Program-made: the position numbers and the translations under genes
Part shown: one piece after another, positions 11,666 to 22,560 of the stretch
Layout: each line of letters opens with the position of its first letter
Position numbering within the stretch: position 1 is the stretch's first letter
NCBI RefSeq assembly: GCF_902686445.1
Contig: NC_062217.1
Coordinates: 87,725,758 to 87,789,757, forward strand
DNA: 64,000 nucleotides
Source of the DNA: Sciurus carolinensis
Taxonomy: Eukaryota; Chordata; Mammalia; Rodentia; Sciuridae
Direction: 5' to 3'
Notes under the pieces: generated by a model
Databases searched by the model: none
The model's input: the letters and a program-made list of their open reading frames with translations, nothing else
Told to the model about the DNA's origin: nothing

Positions 11666-14600
11666 TCATCCGCTTATCAGCGAGATCATTTGTCCTTTAG
11701 TTTTTTGAGATTGGCTTATCTCACTTAGCATGATATTCTCCAATTTCGTCCATTTGCCTACAAATGCCATAATTTTATCATTCTTCATTGCGGAGTAATA
11801 TTCCATTGTATAAATATGCCACAGTTTCTTTATCCATTCATCAACTGAAGGGCATCTAGGTTGGTTCCACAATCTGGCTATGGTGAATTGAGCAGCAATG
11901 AACATTGATGTGGCTGTATCTCTGTAGTATGCTGATTTTAAGTCCTTTGGGTATAGGCCAAGGAGTGGGATAGCTGGGTCAAATGGTGTTTCCATTCCAA
12001 GCTTTCTGAGGAATCTCCACACTGCTTTCCAGAGTGGTTGCACTAATTTGCAACCCCACCAGCAATGTATGAGTGTTCCTTTTTCACCACATCCTCGCCA
12101 ACACCTATTGTTGCTTGTATTCTTGATAATCGCCATTCTAATTGGGGTGAGATGAAATCTTAGGGTGGTTTTGATTTGCATTTCCCTTATTACTAGGGAT
12201 GTTGAACATTTTTTCATATATCTGGTGATTACTTGTACATCTTCTTCTGTGAAGTGTCTGTTCATTTCCTTAGCCCATTTGTTGATTGGATTATTTGTAT
12301 TCTTCGTGTAGAGTTTTTTGAGTTCTTTATAGATTCTGGAAATTAGCGCTCTATCTGAGGTATGGTTGGCAAAGATATTCTCCCACTCTGTAGGCTCTCT
12401 CTTCACATTTCTGATAGTTTCCTTTGCTGAGAGAAAGCTTTTTAGTTTGAATCTATCCCAGTTGCTTATTCTTGCTTTTATTTCTTGTGCTATGGGAGTC
12501 CTGTTAAGGAAATCTGATCCTGAGCCAACAAGTTGAAGATTTGGACCTACTTTTTCTTCTATAAGATGCAGGGTCTCTGGTCTGATTCCGAGGTCCTTGA
12601 TCCATTTTGAGTTGAGTTTTGTGTAGGGTGAGAGATAGGGGTTTAGTTTCATTCTGTTGCATATAGTTTTCCAGTTTTCCCAGCACCATTTGTTGAAGAG
12701 GCTATCTTTTCTCCATTGCATATTGTTGGAACCTTTGTCTAGTATGAGAAAATTGTATTTATTTGGGTTTGTGTCCATGTCCTCTATTCTGTACCATTGA
12801 TCTACCTGTCTATTTTGGTACCAATACCATGTCCGTTTTTGTTACTATTGCTTTGTAGTAGAGTTGAAGATCTGGTATTGCAATACCCCCTGCTTCGCTC
12901 TTGCTACTGAGGATTGCTTTAGCTATTCTAGGTTTTTTATTCTTCCAGATGAATTTCATAATTGCTTGCTCTATTTCTGCGAGGTACATCATTGGGATTT
13001 TAATTGGAATTGCATTGAATCTGTATAGAACTTTAGGTAGTATAGCCATTTTGACGATATTAATTCTGCCTATCCAGGAACATGGGAGATCTTTCCATCT
13101 TCTAAGGTTTTCTTGAATTTCTTTCTTTAGTGTTCTGTAGTTCTCATTGTAGAGGTCTTTCACCTCTTTTGTGAGATTGATTCCCAAGTATTTTATTTTC
13201 TTTCGATGCTATTGTGAATGGAGTAGTTTTCCTAATTTCTCTTTCTGAAGATTCATCACTTATGTATAAAAATGCATTGGATTTATGAGCATTGATCTTG
13301 TAACCTGCTACTTTACTGAATTCACTTATGAGTTCTAAAAGTTTTCTGGTGGAATTTCCAGGTTCCTCTAAATATATAATCATGTCATCAGCGAACAGGG
13401 ATAGTTTGAGTTCTTCTTTTCCTATTCGTATCCCTTTAATTTCTTTGGTTTGTCTTATTGCTCTGGCTAGAGTCTCAAGGACGATGTTGAATAGAAGCGG
13501 TGAAAGAGGGCATCCCTGCCTTGTTCCAGTTTTTAGGGGGAACGCTTTCAGTTTTTCACCATTTAGAATGATATTAGCCATGGGCTTAGCGTAGATGGCC
13601 TTTATAATGTTTAGGAATGTTCCCATTACCCCAATTTTTTCTAGTGTTTTGAGCATGAAGGGATGCTGTATTTTATCAAATGCTTTTTCTGCATCTATTG
13701 AAATAATCATGTGATTCTTAACTTTAAGTCTGTTGATATGGTGAATGACATTTATTGATTTCCGAATGTTGAACCAACCTTGCATCCCTGGGATAAAACC
13801 CACTTGATCGTGGTGCACTATCTTTTTAATATATATTTGTATGCGATTTGCTAAAATTTTGTTGAGAATTTTTGCATCGATGTTCATTAAGGATATTGGT
13901 CTGAAATTTTCTTTCCTTGATGTGTCTCTGTCTGGTTTAGGTATCAGGGTGATATTGGCTTCATAGAACGAGTTTGGTAGGGTTCCCTCCTCTTCTATTT
14001 CATGGAATAGTTTGAGGAGTATTGGAATGAGCTCTTCTTTAAAGGTTTTATAGAACTCGGCTGAGAACCCATCTGGTCCTGGACTTTTCTTTGTTGGTAG
14101 GCTTTTGATGACCTCTTCTATTTCATTGCTTGAAATTGGTTTATTTAAGTTGTGTATGTCCTCCTCGTTCAGTTTAGGTAGTTCATATGTCTCTAGAAAT
14201 TTGTTGATGTCTTCGAGGTTTTCTGTTTTGTTGGAGTATAGATTTTCGAAATAGCTTCTAATTATGTTTTGTATTTCACTCATGTCTGTTGTGATGTTTC
14301 CTTGTTCATTCCGAATTTTAGTAATTTGAGTTTTCTCCCTCTTTCTCTTTGTTAGTGTGGCTAAGGGTTTATCAATTTTATTTATTTTTTCAAAGAACCA
14401 ACTATTTATTTTATTAATTTTTCCGATTGTTTCTTTTGTTTCGATTTCAGTTGATTTCGGCTCTGATTTTAACTATTTCCTGTCTTCTACTACTTTTGGT
14501 ATTGGTCTGCTCTTCTTTTTCTAGTGCTTTGAGCTGTAGTGTTAACTCGTTTATTTGTTGATTTCTACTTCTTTTTTTGAATGCACCCCATGAAATAAAT

Positions 14601-15517
14601 CTTCCTCTAAGTACTGCTTTCATAGTGTCCCAGAGATTTTGATATGATGTGTCTTTGTTCTCGTTTACTTCTAAGAATTTTTTTATTTCCCTCCTGATGT
14701 CTTCTGTTATCCATTCATCATATAATAGTGTATTATTTAGTCTCCAGGTATTGGAGAAGTTTCTGTTTTTTATTCTGTCATTTATTTCTAATTTCAATCC
14801 ATTATGAAATGATAGAGTACAAGGTAGTATCTCTATCTTCTTGTATTTACTAACAGTAGCTTTGTGGCATAAAATATGGTCTATTTTAGAGAAGGATCCA
14901 TGTGCTGCTGAGAAGAAAGTGTATTCATTCTTTGTTGGATGGTATATTCTATATATGTCCGTTAAGTCTAAATTGCTGATTGTGTTGTTGAGATCTATAG
15001 TTTCTTTATTCAATTTTTGTTTGGACGATCTATCCAGTGGTGAGAGAGGTGTGTTAAAATCGCCTAGTATTATTGTGTTGTGGTCTATTTGGTTTCTGGA
15101 ATTGAGAAGGATTTGTTTGACGTATGTGGATGATCCAATGTTCGGGGCATAGATATTTATGATTGTTATGTCTTGCTGATTTATGCTTCCCTTAAGCAGC
15201 ATGTAATGTCCTTCTTTATCCCTTCTGACTAGTTTTGGTTTGAAGTCCACATTATCTGAGATGAGGATGGATACTCCAGCTTTTTTGCTGTGTCCGTGTG
15301 CATGGTATGTTTGTCCCCATCCTTTCACCTTTAGTCTATGGGTGTCTCTTTCTATGAGATGAGTCTCTTGCAGGCAGCATATTGTTGGATTTTTCTTTTT
15401 AATCCAATCTGCCAGTCTGTGTCTTTTGATTGATGAATTCAGGTCATTAACATTCAGGGTTATTATTGTGATATGATTTGTATTCCCAGTCAATTGACTC
15501 ATATTTGTTTTTGACAT
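11666..15517 (-). pseudogene. L1 ORF2, three single-base insertions
   Basis: Near-intact ORF2 encoding endonuclease, reverse transcriptase and Cys-rich C-terminal domain. Start at 15517 (Met-Ser-Lys-Thr-Asn). Endonuclease residues: Asn in Thr-Leu-Asn-Val, Glu in Leu-Gln-Glu-Thr-His, Gly-Asp-Phe-Asn and Lys-Ile-Asp-His are present; the Ser-Asp-His motif reads Ser-Phe-His (codon 14807-14809). The reverse transcriptase has Phe-Ala-Asp-Asp-Met. The frame is broken three times, each by one extra base relative to sister copies: about 14449 (after Ala-Glu-Ile-Asn), about 13206 (A-run after Ala-Ser-Lys), and about 12833 (after Val-Thr-Lys-Thr). No other stop was found. The C-terminus ends at 11666. 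Confidence 0.92.
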
Positions 15518-15548
15518 GATTTGGTTTCTCCTTTATTTGGCTATTCCT

Positions 15549-16595
15549 TTAGGCTAGCGCCTCCTGTTGCTGATTTGCATCGTTGTTTTTCATCTCTTCC
15601 TCATGGAATATTTTGCTGAGAATGTTCTGTAATGCTGGCTTTCTTTTTGTAAATTCCTTTAGCTTTTGTTTATCATGGAAGGATCTTATTTCATCGTCAA
15701 ATTTGAAGGTAAGTTTTGCTGGGTATAAGATTCTTGGTTGGCATCCATTTTCTTTCAGGGCTTGGTATATGTTGTTCCAGGCCCTTCTAGCTTTTAGGGT
15801 CTGGATTGAAAAATCTGCTGATATTCTTATTGGTTTCCCTCTGAATGTAATTTGATTCTTTTCTCTCGCGGCCTTTAAAATTCTGTCTTTATTTTGTATG
15901 TTAGGTATTTTCATAATAATGTGCCTTGGTGTGGGTCTGTTGTAATTTTGTATGTTTGGAGTTCTATAGGCCTCTTGTACTTGGTTTTCCATTTCGTTCT
16001 TCAGATTTGGGAAATTTTCTGTTATTATTTCATTGAATAGATTGTTCATTCCTTTGGTTTGTTTCTCTAAGCCTTCCTCAATCCCAATAATTCTCAAATT
16101 TGGCCTTTTCATGATATCCCATAGTTCTTGGAGATTCTGTTCATGATTTCTTACCATCTTCTCTGTTTGTTCCACTTTGTTTTCAAGGTTAAATATTTTG
16201 TCTTCAATGTCTGAGGTTCTGTCTTCCAGGTGTTCTATCCTATTGGTTATGCTTTCTATGGAGTTTTTAACTTGGTTTATTGTTTCCTTCATTTCAAGGA
16301 TTTCAGTTTGGTTTTTTTTCAGTATCTCTAACTCTTTATTGAAATGATCTCTTGCTTCCCGTATTTGGTCTTTTAACTGTTGATTGGTGCGATCATTTAA
16401 TGCCTGCATTTGCTCTTTCATCTCCTCCTTCAATGCCTGCATTTGCTCTTTCATCTCCTCATTAGCTTCCCTGATCGTTTTAATTACGTACATTCTGAAC
16501 TCCCTTTCTGACATTTCTTCTGCTCTGCTGTCATTGGGTTTTATTGATGTAGTATCTAGGTTTGTTTGGGACATTTTCTTCCCTTGTTTTCTCAT
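15549..16595 (-). CDS. L1 ORF1p, intact 348-residue RNA chaperone
   Basis: Intact open frame for the L1 ORF1 protein, which coats L1 RNA as a trimer in the ribonucleoprotein particle. Length (348) is close to that of other mammalian ORF1 proteins (about 340-370). Residues about 50-160 form the coiled coil, with a short internal duplication (two Lys-Glu-Gln-Met-Gln-Ala-Leu units at about 50-66). The middle Leu-Arg-Ile-Ile-Gly-Ile-Glu-Glu stretch (about 170-180) is the start of the RNA-recognition domain, and Arg-Gly-Lys-Pro-Ile-Arg-Ile-Ser-Ala-Asp-Phe with Ala-Arg-Arg-Ala-Trp marks the C-terminal domain. It is followed 31 bases later by the ORF2 start, the usual L1 spacing. Whether it is expressed cannot be read from sequence. 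Confidence 0.93.
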   Translation of the reverse strand: MRKQGKKMSQTNLDTTSIKPNDSRAEEMSEREFRMYVIKTIREANEEMKEQMQALKEEMKEQMQALNDRTNQQLKDQIREARDHFNKELEILKKNQTEILEMKETINQVKNSIESITNRIEHLEDRTSDIEDKIFNLENKVEQTEKMVRNHEQNLQELWDIMKRPNLRIIGIEEGLEKQTKGMNNLFNEIITENFPNLKNEMENQVQEAYRTPNIQNYNRPTPRHIIMKIPNIQNKDRILKAAREKNQITFRGKPIRISADFSIQTLKARRAWNNIYQALKENGCQPRILYPAKLTFKFDDEIRSFHDKQKLKEFTKRKPALQNILSKIFHEEEMKNNDANQQQEALA

Positions 16596-17531
16596 AATGG
16601 TCAGTTGTCAGTGGGACCCTGAGATATTGCAGTTTTCCACTATTGGCTTATAGTGTCCCAGTAGATTTCCAGTGTATCACCTCCCAGCCTTCAGTAGCCT
16701 GATGTCTTGGAGGAATCTGATAAAGCAGCTCATTCGAAGAATACTGCCCCTAGCCCCCTACTGGTTCCACGTTTTGGAACTGGCTCTGTGCGGAAATGCT
16801 CTCACTGTGGGCCTGCACCGTGCAGCTGGCCGTGTGGGAAGAGCCCACTGCCGGAGTGTGGAAGACTACCTTGGGAAGACTCAAGCTGCCCTGCCCGGCT
16901 CTGCTAAGCCACCTCTATCTGGGCCTGCCACCCGGGCTGAGCTTTACCCAGTGGGCAGACTCACCCGTGGCTCCACTTCAGTCCGAGTCTCTCAATGCCT
17001 CCCCTTCTTAACTCCTGGGTTCTGGAGTGACCGGGGGTGCAGTCTCCCTCTAGGCCGCCATCTTGGATCGCCCCGTGAAGAGAGCCCGCAGCCGGAGTGG
17101 GCAGAGCCGCCTGAAGAGGTCTCCGGCTGCCCTGTCCTTATCCCTGAGGCTGACTGCAGATCGAGGCTCTCCGCTGGTTCTTTGCAGGAGTACACTGCAC
17201 TGCAGGGGCTCCGGGACTCGGAGCGTGCTCTGTTCAGACAGGCTCTCACTAGCGGGCCAGTTCCGTTCCGAGAACCTGGAGAAGCTGGCTGTGTGGGCGG
17301 GGCCCACCGCCGGAGTGCGCAGGACTGCCTGTGGATGACTCTAGCTGCCCTGCCCGGCTCCGATAAGCCACCTCTATCTGGGCCTGCCACCCGGGCCGAG
17401 CTTTACCCAGTGGGCAGACTCACCCGTGGCTCCACTTCAGTCCGAGTCTCTCAATGCCTCCCCTTCTTAACTCCTGGGTTCTGGAGCGACCGGGGGTGCA
17501 GTCTCCCTCTAGGCCGCCATCTTGGATCGCC
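16596..17531 (-). promoter_or_regulatory. L1 5' UTR promoter made of repeated units
   Basis: GC-rich 5' UTR of the full-length L1. A block of about 195 bp occurs twice, at about 16880-17073 and 17337-17531, exactly 459 bp apart and almost identical; both end in 'gccgccatcttggatcg'. A related shorter motif ('gtgggaagagcccactg'-like) occurs at about 16839, 17076 and 17288, so the region looks like about two and a half units of 215-235 bp. This resembles in principle the monomeric promoters of mouse L1. The 'gccatcttgg' motif could bind YY1, as in human L1 (inference). Confidence 0.8.
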
Positions 17532-17541
17532 TGCATTTTGA
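16672..17541 (+). other. 289-codon ORF antisense to the L1 5' UTR
   Basis: Open frame of 289 codons on the strand opposite the L1, covering almost the whole 5' UTR and reading outward. Its stop (17539-17541) lies at the junction of the target duplication and host DNA. Because the 459-bp unit spacing is a multiple of three, a segment of about 60 residues (rich in Pro, Arg, Ser, Gly, Leu) is encoded twice. Position and direction recall primate L1 ORF0, also antisense in the 5' UTR and open to flanking DNA. High GC makes long open frames likely by chance, and there is no evidence of translation. Confidence 0.45.
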
Positions 17542-17761
17542 ATATAATCAAAAGTTTACAGGTTTTGTCCAAATATTAAATTTCTCTATCAAGGAAGAAA
17601 TGATAAGTCTTCTACATTGTATTTTTTGTAGAAAATGTCATAATTTTGTTAATTTAAAAGGTAAACTCATGGTTTACACAGCTAGAATCACTATGATTAC
17701 TATATAATTTTAAGTAGAAAAATTAGATATTGTTGACCTGGAATAAAATAACATTTACTGT
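17541..17761 (+). pseudogene. PI4K2B: PI4K2B pseudogene 3' UTR, continuation
   Basis: Sequence resuming after the L1 target duplication; it must be continuous with 11314-11432 before the L1 inserted. It is AT-rich, non-coding and includes an AATAAA at about 17742. Where the retrocopy ends is unclear: no poly(A) is visible here, and a further AATAAA cluster occurs near 20117-20132. Confidence 0.55.
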
Positions 17762-17968
17762 ATTTTTTTTATTTTTAGGAACCAGGGATTGAACACAGGG
17801 GCACTCAACCACTGAGACACATCCCCAGTCCTATTTTGTATTTGTTTATTTAGAGACAGTGTCTCACTTAGCACATCCCTGTTACTGAGGTTGACTTTTA
17901 ACTTAAGATCCTTCTGCCTCAGCATCACAAACTGTTGGGATTAAAGGCATGTGCCACTATGCCTAGCT
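17762..17968 (-). mobile_element. B1-ID dimeric SINE, antisense
   Basis: Antisense dimer: T-rich start, ID half ('accactgagacacatcccc'), then B1/Alu-like half ending 'gtgccactatgcctagc'. 7SL-tRNA hybrid SINEs of this type are known from squirrel-related rodents. Confidence 0.88.
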
Positions 17969-18250
17969 CTATATTTTTTAAACATTGAGAAGAATGTTCT
18001 TGTTAACTCTTCTTACATTGCATTACCAAAGGCCTTTGATGGTGGGTAAGTCTGAAACCACTCTTGTACTTTAACAGAGTAGTCAGTAGAAAAATAGGTA
18101 ACAATAAAGAAACAAATGGTGCCTTAATTTTAAAAGCTGTTATTTTAGAACCTGAAAAAGTGCTGCTAAAGTGGTCATCATTGGGGACCTAAACATTAAA
18201 TGTTTTGTTGAAGTAACAAATGACCTCTTTTTTCTTTTTACTTTAAAAAT

Positions 18251-18470
18251 TTTGGGGGGGCGGGGAGAGTACCAGAAATTGAACCCAGGGTCACTCAACC
18301 TTGATGTCACATTCCCAACGTTTTTAAATTATTTATTGTGAAGTAGGGTCTTGCTAAGTTGTTTATGACCTCACTAAGCTGGTAATCCTTTGAACTTGTG
18401 ATTCTTCAGCATCAGCCTCCAGAGTCACTGGGATTATATGCAACATGCATGAGCTCCCACACCTGGCACC
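18251..18470 (-). mobile_element. B1-ID dimeric SINE, antisense, diverged
   Basis: Same architecture as the neighbouring SINE: 'accagaaattgaacccag' (ID half) through 'ctgggattatatgcaaca' and 'cccacacctggc' (B1 half). More diverged than its neighbour. Confidence 0.85.
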
Positions 18471-20414
18471 TTAGAATATTTTTGATGGGTTGTTTTGTTT
18501 GGGTAAGGAAAATCATCTGAAGACAGTCCCTTAAAAAAAAAATGGATACACTCAAATGACACTTGAGGATAATAATATGAATTTAAAGTAGATCTTTAGT
18601 ATTTTGAAATTTCACAGTAACAATAAGAATTCCTTTTAATTTCTTACATGGGATCAAGTGATTAATCCATCAGTACTTCAGAGTACTGGTATTGTTCATT
18701 TTAGTACTCGAATTGGTGTTAAAGTTACTGAAAAGTAAACCACAGTCCAAAGTATGCACGGGATTGCATTTGGAGTTCTCAATAAGTTTTAAAAATAATA
18801 GGGTGCTTGAAATTATAGATGCTGTTATAACTAAAGTCAGTTTTAGATTATTAGCTGAAGTTAGAGGGAAACTTGAGAGAGAAACCAAATCATTTATATT
18901 TTATTTTAAAATTTACTTTTATATTTTATTGTGAATATCAGTATGTCTCATGTTCTTGGAATTTGTAACACTATTAAGTTACCAAATGATTTAGATTGAA
19001 ATGAGCCTGATATAAAGATGTGATTCCAGAAGAGAAAAGTTTATTTTTTTCTTCATTCTCAAAGCTAGTAACATCAGTACTTGAACTAAACTGGGCTATT
19101 GTTGGTCTTGGCCTTTTGTTTTTTAGGTTTACTCTTTCATGATTTTTTTAAAAAAATGTGTTTTGTGAGTGTTTAAAAAGCATATCCAGGTGGTTGTTTT
19201 AGGATGAAGGAGAGATCTGCAGTCTCTCTTCCTCAGATTATTCTCTTGATGTTCATGGGTGTGATGAATGAGCATACTCCTGCCTTCAAGGAGCTAATTG
19301 GAAGCCTGGGACTCCCTATCTTCTGCAATCTTCCACTTGCTCAGTTTTGAGATAAATGGAAAAATGATTAGAAAATCAAAACTCAGAGAACTGTCCTTAG
19401 GTAAATACTAGTAATCAAAATGTGCCTTTTGAAGATGTATCTGAAGGAAAGGATACAAGTTGTTGTGATGTGGGTCTGACTTTCATAAAACAATTTTTTC
19501 AATATTTTGAAAATTTCTATATTAATTTTTAAAGGAGAATCTAGTAAATTGGTACTGTTTTATATCTTAAAATTAAAATAGCATAAATATATTTTTAAAT
19601 GTCTGACCATGCTACAAAAGTAAAGTTGAAATATTTAAGATAAGATTACAAGTTAGGGTACATTGGCTGTGTTTTGTAAACTTACATGAACTTAATTCTT
19701 ATTTAAATTTTGTGTTTTCTTCAATGAGTATATTTATATTGTCAAGCTTAGTAGACTACAGGTAATAAAATTCATTGTGTTGAGAAAACAATAATTAAAA
19801 GTCAACCAAACAATGAATGAATACCCCCTAGGAGATGATGCTATGCTCTTTTCACAGGGCACAAGAAATAAAGTGCTGGAAGGAATGAAAGAGGTTAGAC
19901 TTATGAATGTTTGGAGATTTCCAATCATTTTAGATTTTTGTAAAAGAAAATCTTATGGATGGGTAATTCTTGCCTCATGGTGACAGTTTACAAATAAGAA
20001 TAGCATGTTTCCATTTCAGAGTAGGCAGTGTGGAGCCCTCTTCAGAAGCATTTTTAAATTATAGTGATGGAACTTCACAGGCATACCTGGCCATAAAGAA
20101 TGAGAACTGTGCTTCAATAAAATAATAAAGAAGATCTATAGGCTTTCACCACCGCCACTACCATTTCACTGTAACAGCAGTGACTGGCCTCCTGCAGTTG
20201 GACTCTGTTTCCTGGATTTTTTAACTCATAAATGGAAAAAGCACAATAGTGTAAACTTTGTTAGCATGATTGGTCATTCTGTTGATAAACTGTATCAATC
20301 AGAAGAGACCATCTTTGATTATTTCCCTGAATCCAGACATATATACACATATATATTAACATATCTTCAATAGAAATATTCATTTTGAAAAACAATATGA
20401 ACGAGCAATACTTG
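18471..20414. other. Intergenic, no gene seen
   Basis: AT-rich DNA with no convincing exon. Open frames of 60-80 codons (18692-18934 plus, 19734-19928 minus) have no family signature. It might include more of the PI4K2B 3' UTR, ending at the AATAAA cluster near 20117-20132, but I cannot show this. Confidence 0.5.
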
Positions 20415-20625
20415 GTGAGGCAACATGGCAGAAAGACTTAATGAAAGACAGGTCTGTGTACTAAATTCTGCCTATGCTTCTTGCAAGCTGTGCAATTTTG
20501 GAGCTCTGACTTAATTTTTCTTACCTCCCCACTTGTAAAATGGACATAATACCAGCAAATAAAAGCATCGATAGGGTTACATGAAATCAAGCACCTGACA
20601 CATAGACTTTTAGAAAGGATTGGCT
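20415..20625 (+). mobile_element. MIR SINE
   Basis: Ancient mammalian MIR: 'cttgcaagctgtgcaatttt', 'acttgtaaaatggacataat' and 'agcacctgacacatag' match the MIR core and its 3' end in order. Confidence 0.8.
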
Positions 20626-20756
20626 GTTTTATTGTTGCTTTCTTAATGTTATCTTCATCATCAACAGAAGGTGCATCTCACTGAGAAATAAACAATGCAG
20701 AAGTAAACCAAGTGTTTGATCTGCCTATGCACTAGGTAGAGTGAAAAAGAAGATGG

Positions 20757-20925
20757 TGGTACTGTTTATAGAACCTTGGGAAAGTGGCTTCATCTCTCTG
20801 GTTATTTATTTGATGTGGGATAACAGTTACACTTATTCAGTTTTTTGTGAGGATTAAAGAATATTTAAGGTTGAGTTCTTAGTATCATTTCTGATTCATA
20901 ATTAAGAGCTCAAAGACTGTTACCA
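20757..20925 (+). mobile_element. MIR SINE, diverged
   Basis: 'accttgggaaagtggcttca' then 'gtgaggattaaagaat' follow the MIR order (cytosolic-tRNA-like core, then the 3' part). Strongly diverged. Confidence 0.6.
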
Positions 20926-21177
20926 ATTTTTAGCATTCTGATTTATTTTACTATTTAACCAAAAGATGAATGTTGTTAGAAAGAGAATTCTAAATATCTG
21001 ATCCAAAAATAAAGAAGGGGAAATTACATATTTTAATAGTCACTCGAAATCTATTCCAAAGAATCAAAAGCTGTAAAATATGAATGCTCAGGGAGAAAAA
21101 TATTGTATTGAAAATATTAATAGGTTAAAAAAGACAATCTTAACAAAAGATCCCCTTATTTAAAAATACTATGTAAT

Positions 21178-21385
21178 ACTATGGTCTGGGTACTGTTGTA
21201 AGCACTTAATAAACTATTAGTATTAATATTAATATAATCTTAGTAAATCTATAAGGTGATTACTATTTTTATCCCAATTTTACAAGCATGGCACTTGAGA
21301 TCATAGAAGTTAAGTAATGAATCCAAAGTTACACATGAGTAACAGATTTACAAATTTAAAACCAGACAGTCTCTCAAGGGTCTCC
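21178..21385 (-). mobile_element. MIR SINE, antisense
   Basis: Reverse-complement MIR: 'gtactgttgtaagcacttaa', 'tatcccaattttacaagcat', 'gaagttaagtaatgaatcc' and 'aaccagacagtct' occur in the order expected for an inverted MIR. Confidence 0.75.
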
Positions 21386-22560
21386 ATTTACCTACTTTAT
21401 TATTCAAAGAAGAAAATATTCTTAACATGTATTAGAATAAGGAACAAAGAAAAAATAATGCTAGACTCCAATATTAGGATAAAGGAATACTAAATTGTTG
21501 TGTCAGTTATTTTCTTTGAGGAACACACCTAAGTCAGAGTTGAGGGTAGGTTAACAATTCAGAAAACAAGGCATATATAACTCCAGTATGGGGCTAACAA
21601 AATTATGTCATCACAAACATGAAACATGAACCAAACCCAGGGAATTAGTTGGAGATTGCTGATAAAGTCTTTAAAAATAAGAGGCAGCAATATTTGCCCC
21701 AAGATTTCAAGAAGATCAAATGAAGTTGGCAGACACTCAATGATTGTTACTAAACAAATTATTCTAGAGAGAAAGCAATCACAGGAATGATGAAGAATAA
21801 GAGTTTTTCAATTATCATTAGCAAGAAATTTTGCCAAACATCCTGGCCCTCACCAACTAGAAAGCATCAATATTTAATTATGAATATATTCCATTATGAC
21901 ATCTTCATCTCTACCCCTTAACACAATTTAAATATAGACTATTTACAGAAATAAGAAATAACAATGGTCATGCCAAATGTAAACTTTTTCCTTTAACCAT
22001 TTTTTGTAGTTCTTGATTAAGGATGTATAATTAGTTTCAACATCACAGTTCAAGGGGGCATATGAATCATTCACTAAGATGTTAGGATTTGAACCACTGA
22101 GATGAACCTTTATTTCTTTCCACAAGATGAACTCCAATTGCAACAATCAAGTACAACTTCTATAAATATACTTTTGGGAAAAGGGGAACTCTTCCAATAA
22201 AGATTCAATGGACACATGTGAGTTTAATTATAAATGTGGAAATTTATTTTGGCAACATTAGTGAAAAAACCTTAAAAATTTTCTAGTAGTTTGATCCAGA
22301 ATTCCCAGGCTTCGTAATAATTTTAAGAACATTTGTGAACATATCACACAAGGACGTTTATTACAACAAAAAGTGACATCAAATATGAAAATTAATTAAG
22401 AACCCAATAACAATATATAGTTGAGTAATTTACAGTAGATTCATCTAAAGTAATAAAATATCCTCATTACAAAGAAGTTGTAAAAGAACATGGAAAGCAA
22501 TTTATGGTGCATTGCAACTATCACATAAAACCTTTTAGAAAAGAAAAAAATCTACTCTAA
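21386..22560. other. Intergenic, no gene seen
   Basis: AT-rich DNA. No exon-like frame, RNA gene or clear repeat was recognised. Confidence 0.55.

Larger units (their letters stand above)
11433..17531 (-). mobile_element. Young full-length LINE-1 with target duplication
   Basis: Complete L1 on the minus strand: poly(A) (seen as T-run 11433-11453), 3' UTR to about 11665, ORF2 11666-15517, ORF1 15549-16595, and a GC-rich 5' UTR to 17531. A 9-bp target duplication 'tgcattttg' brackets it at 11424-11432 and 17532-17540. The corresponding parts are almost identical to the truncated copy at 22561-25359, so the family was recently active. It is inserted in the 3' UTR of the PI4K2B pseudogene. Confidence 0.96.

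Noticed and set aside
16672..17541. Host protein-coding gene of 289 codons
   Set aside because: It lies entirely in L1 5' UTR and is explained as an antisense frame in GC-rich repeated DNA; kept only as an ORF0-like lead.
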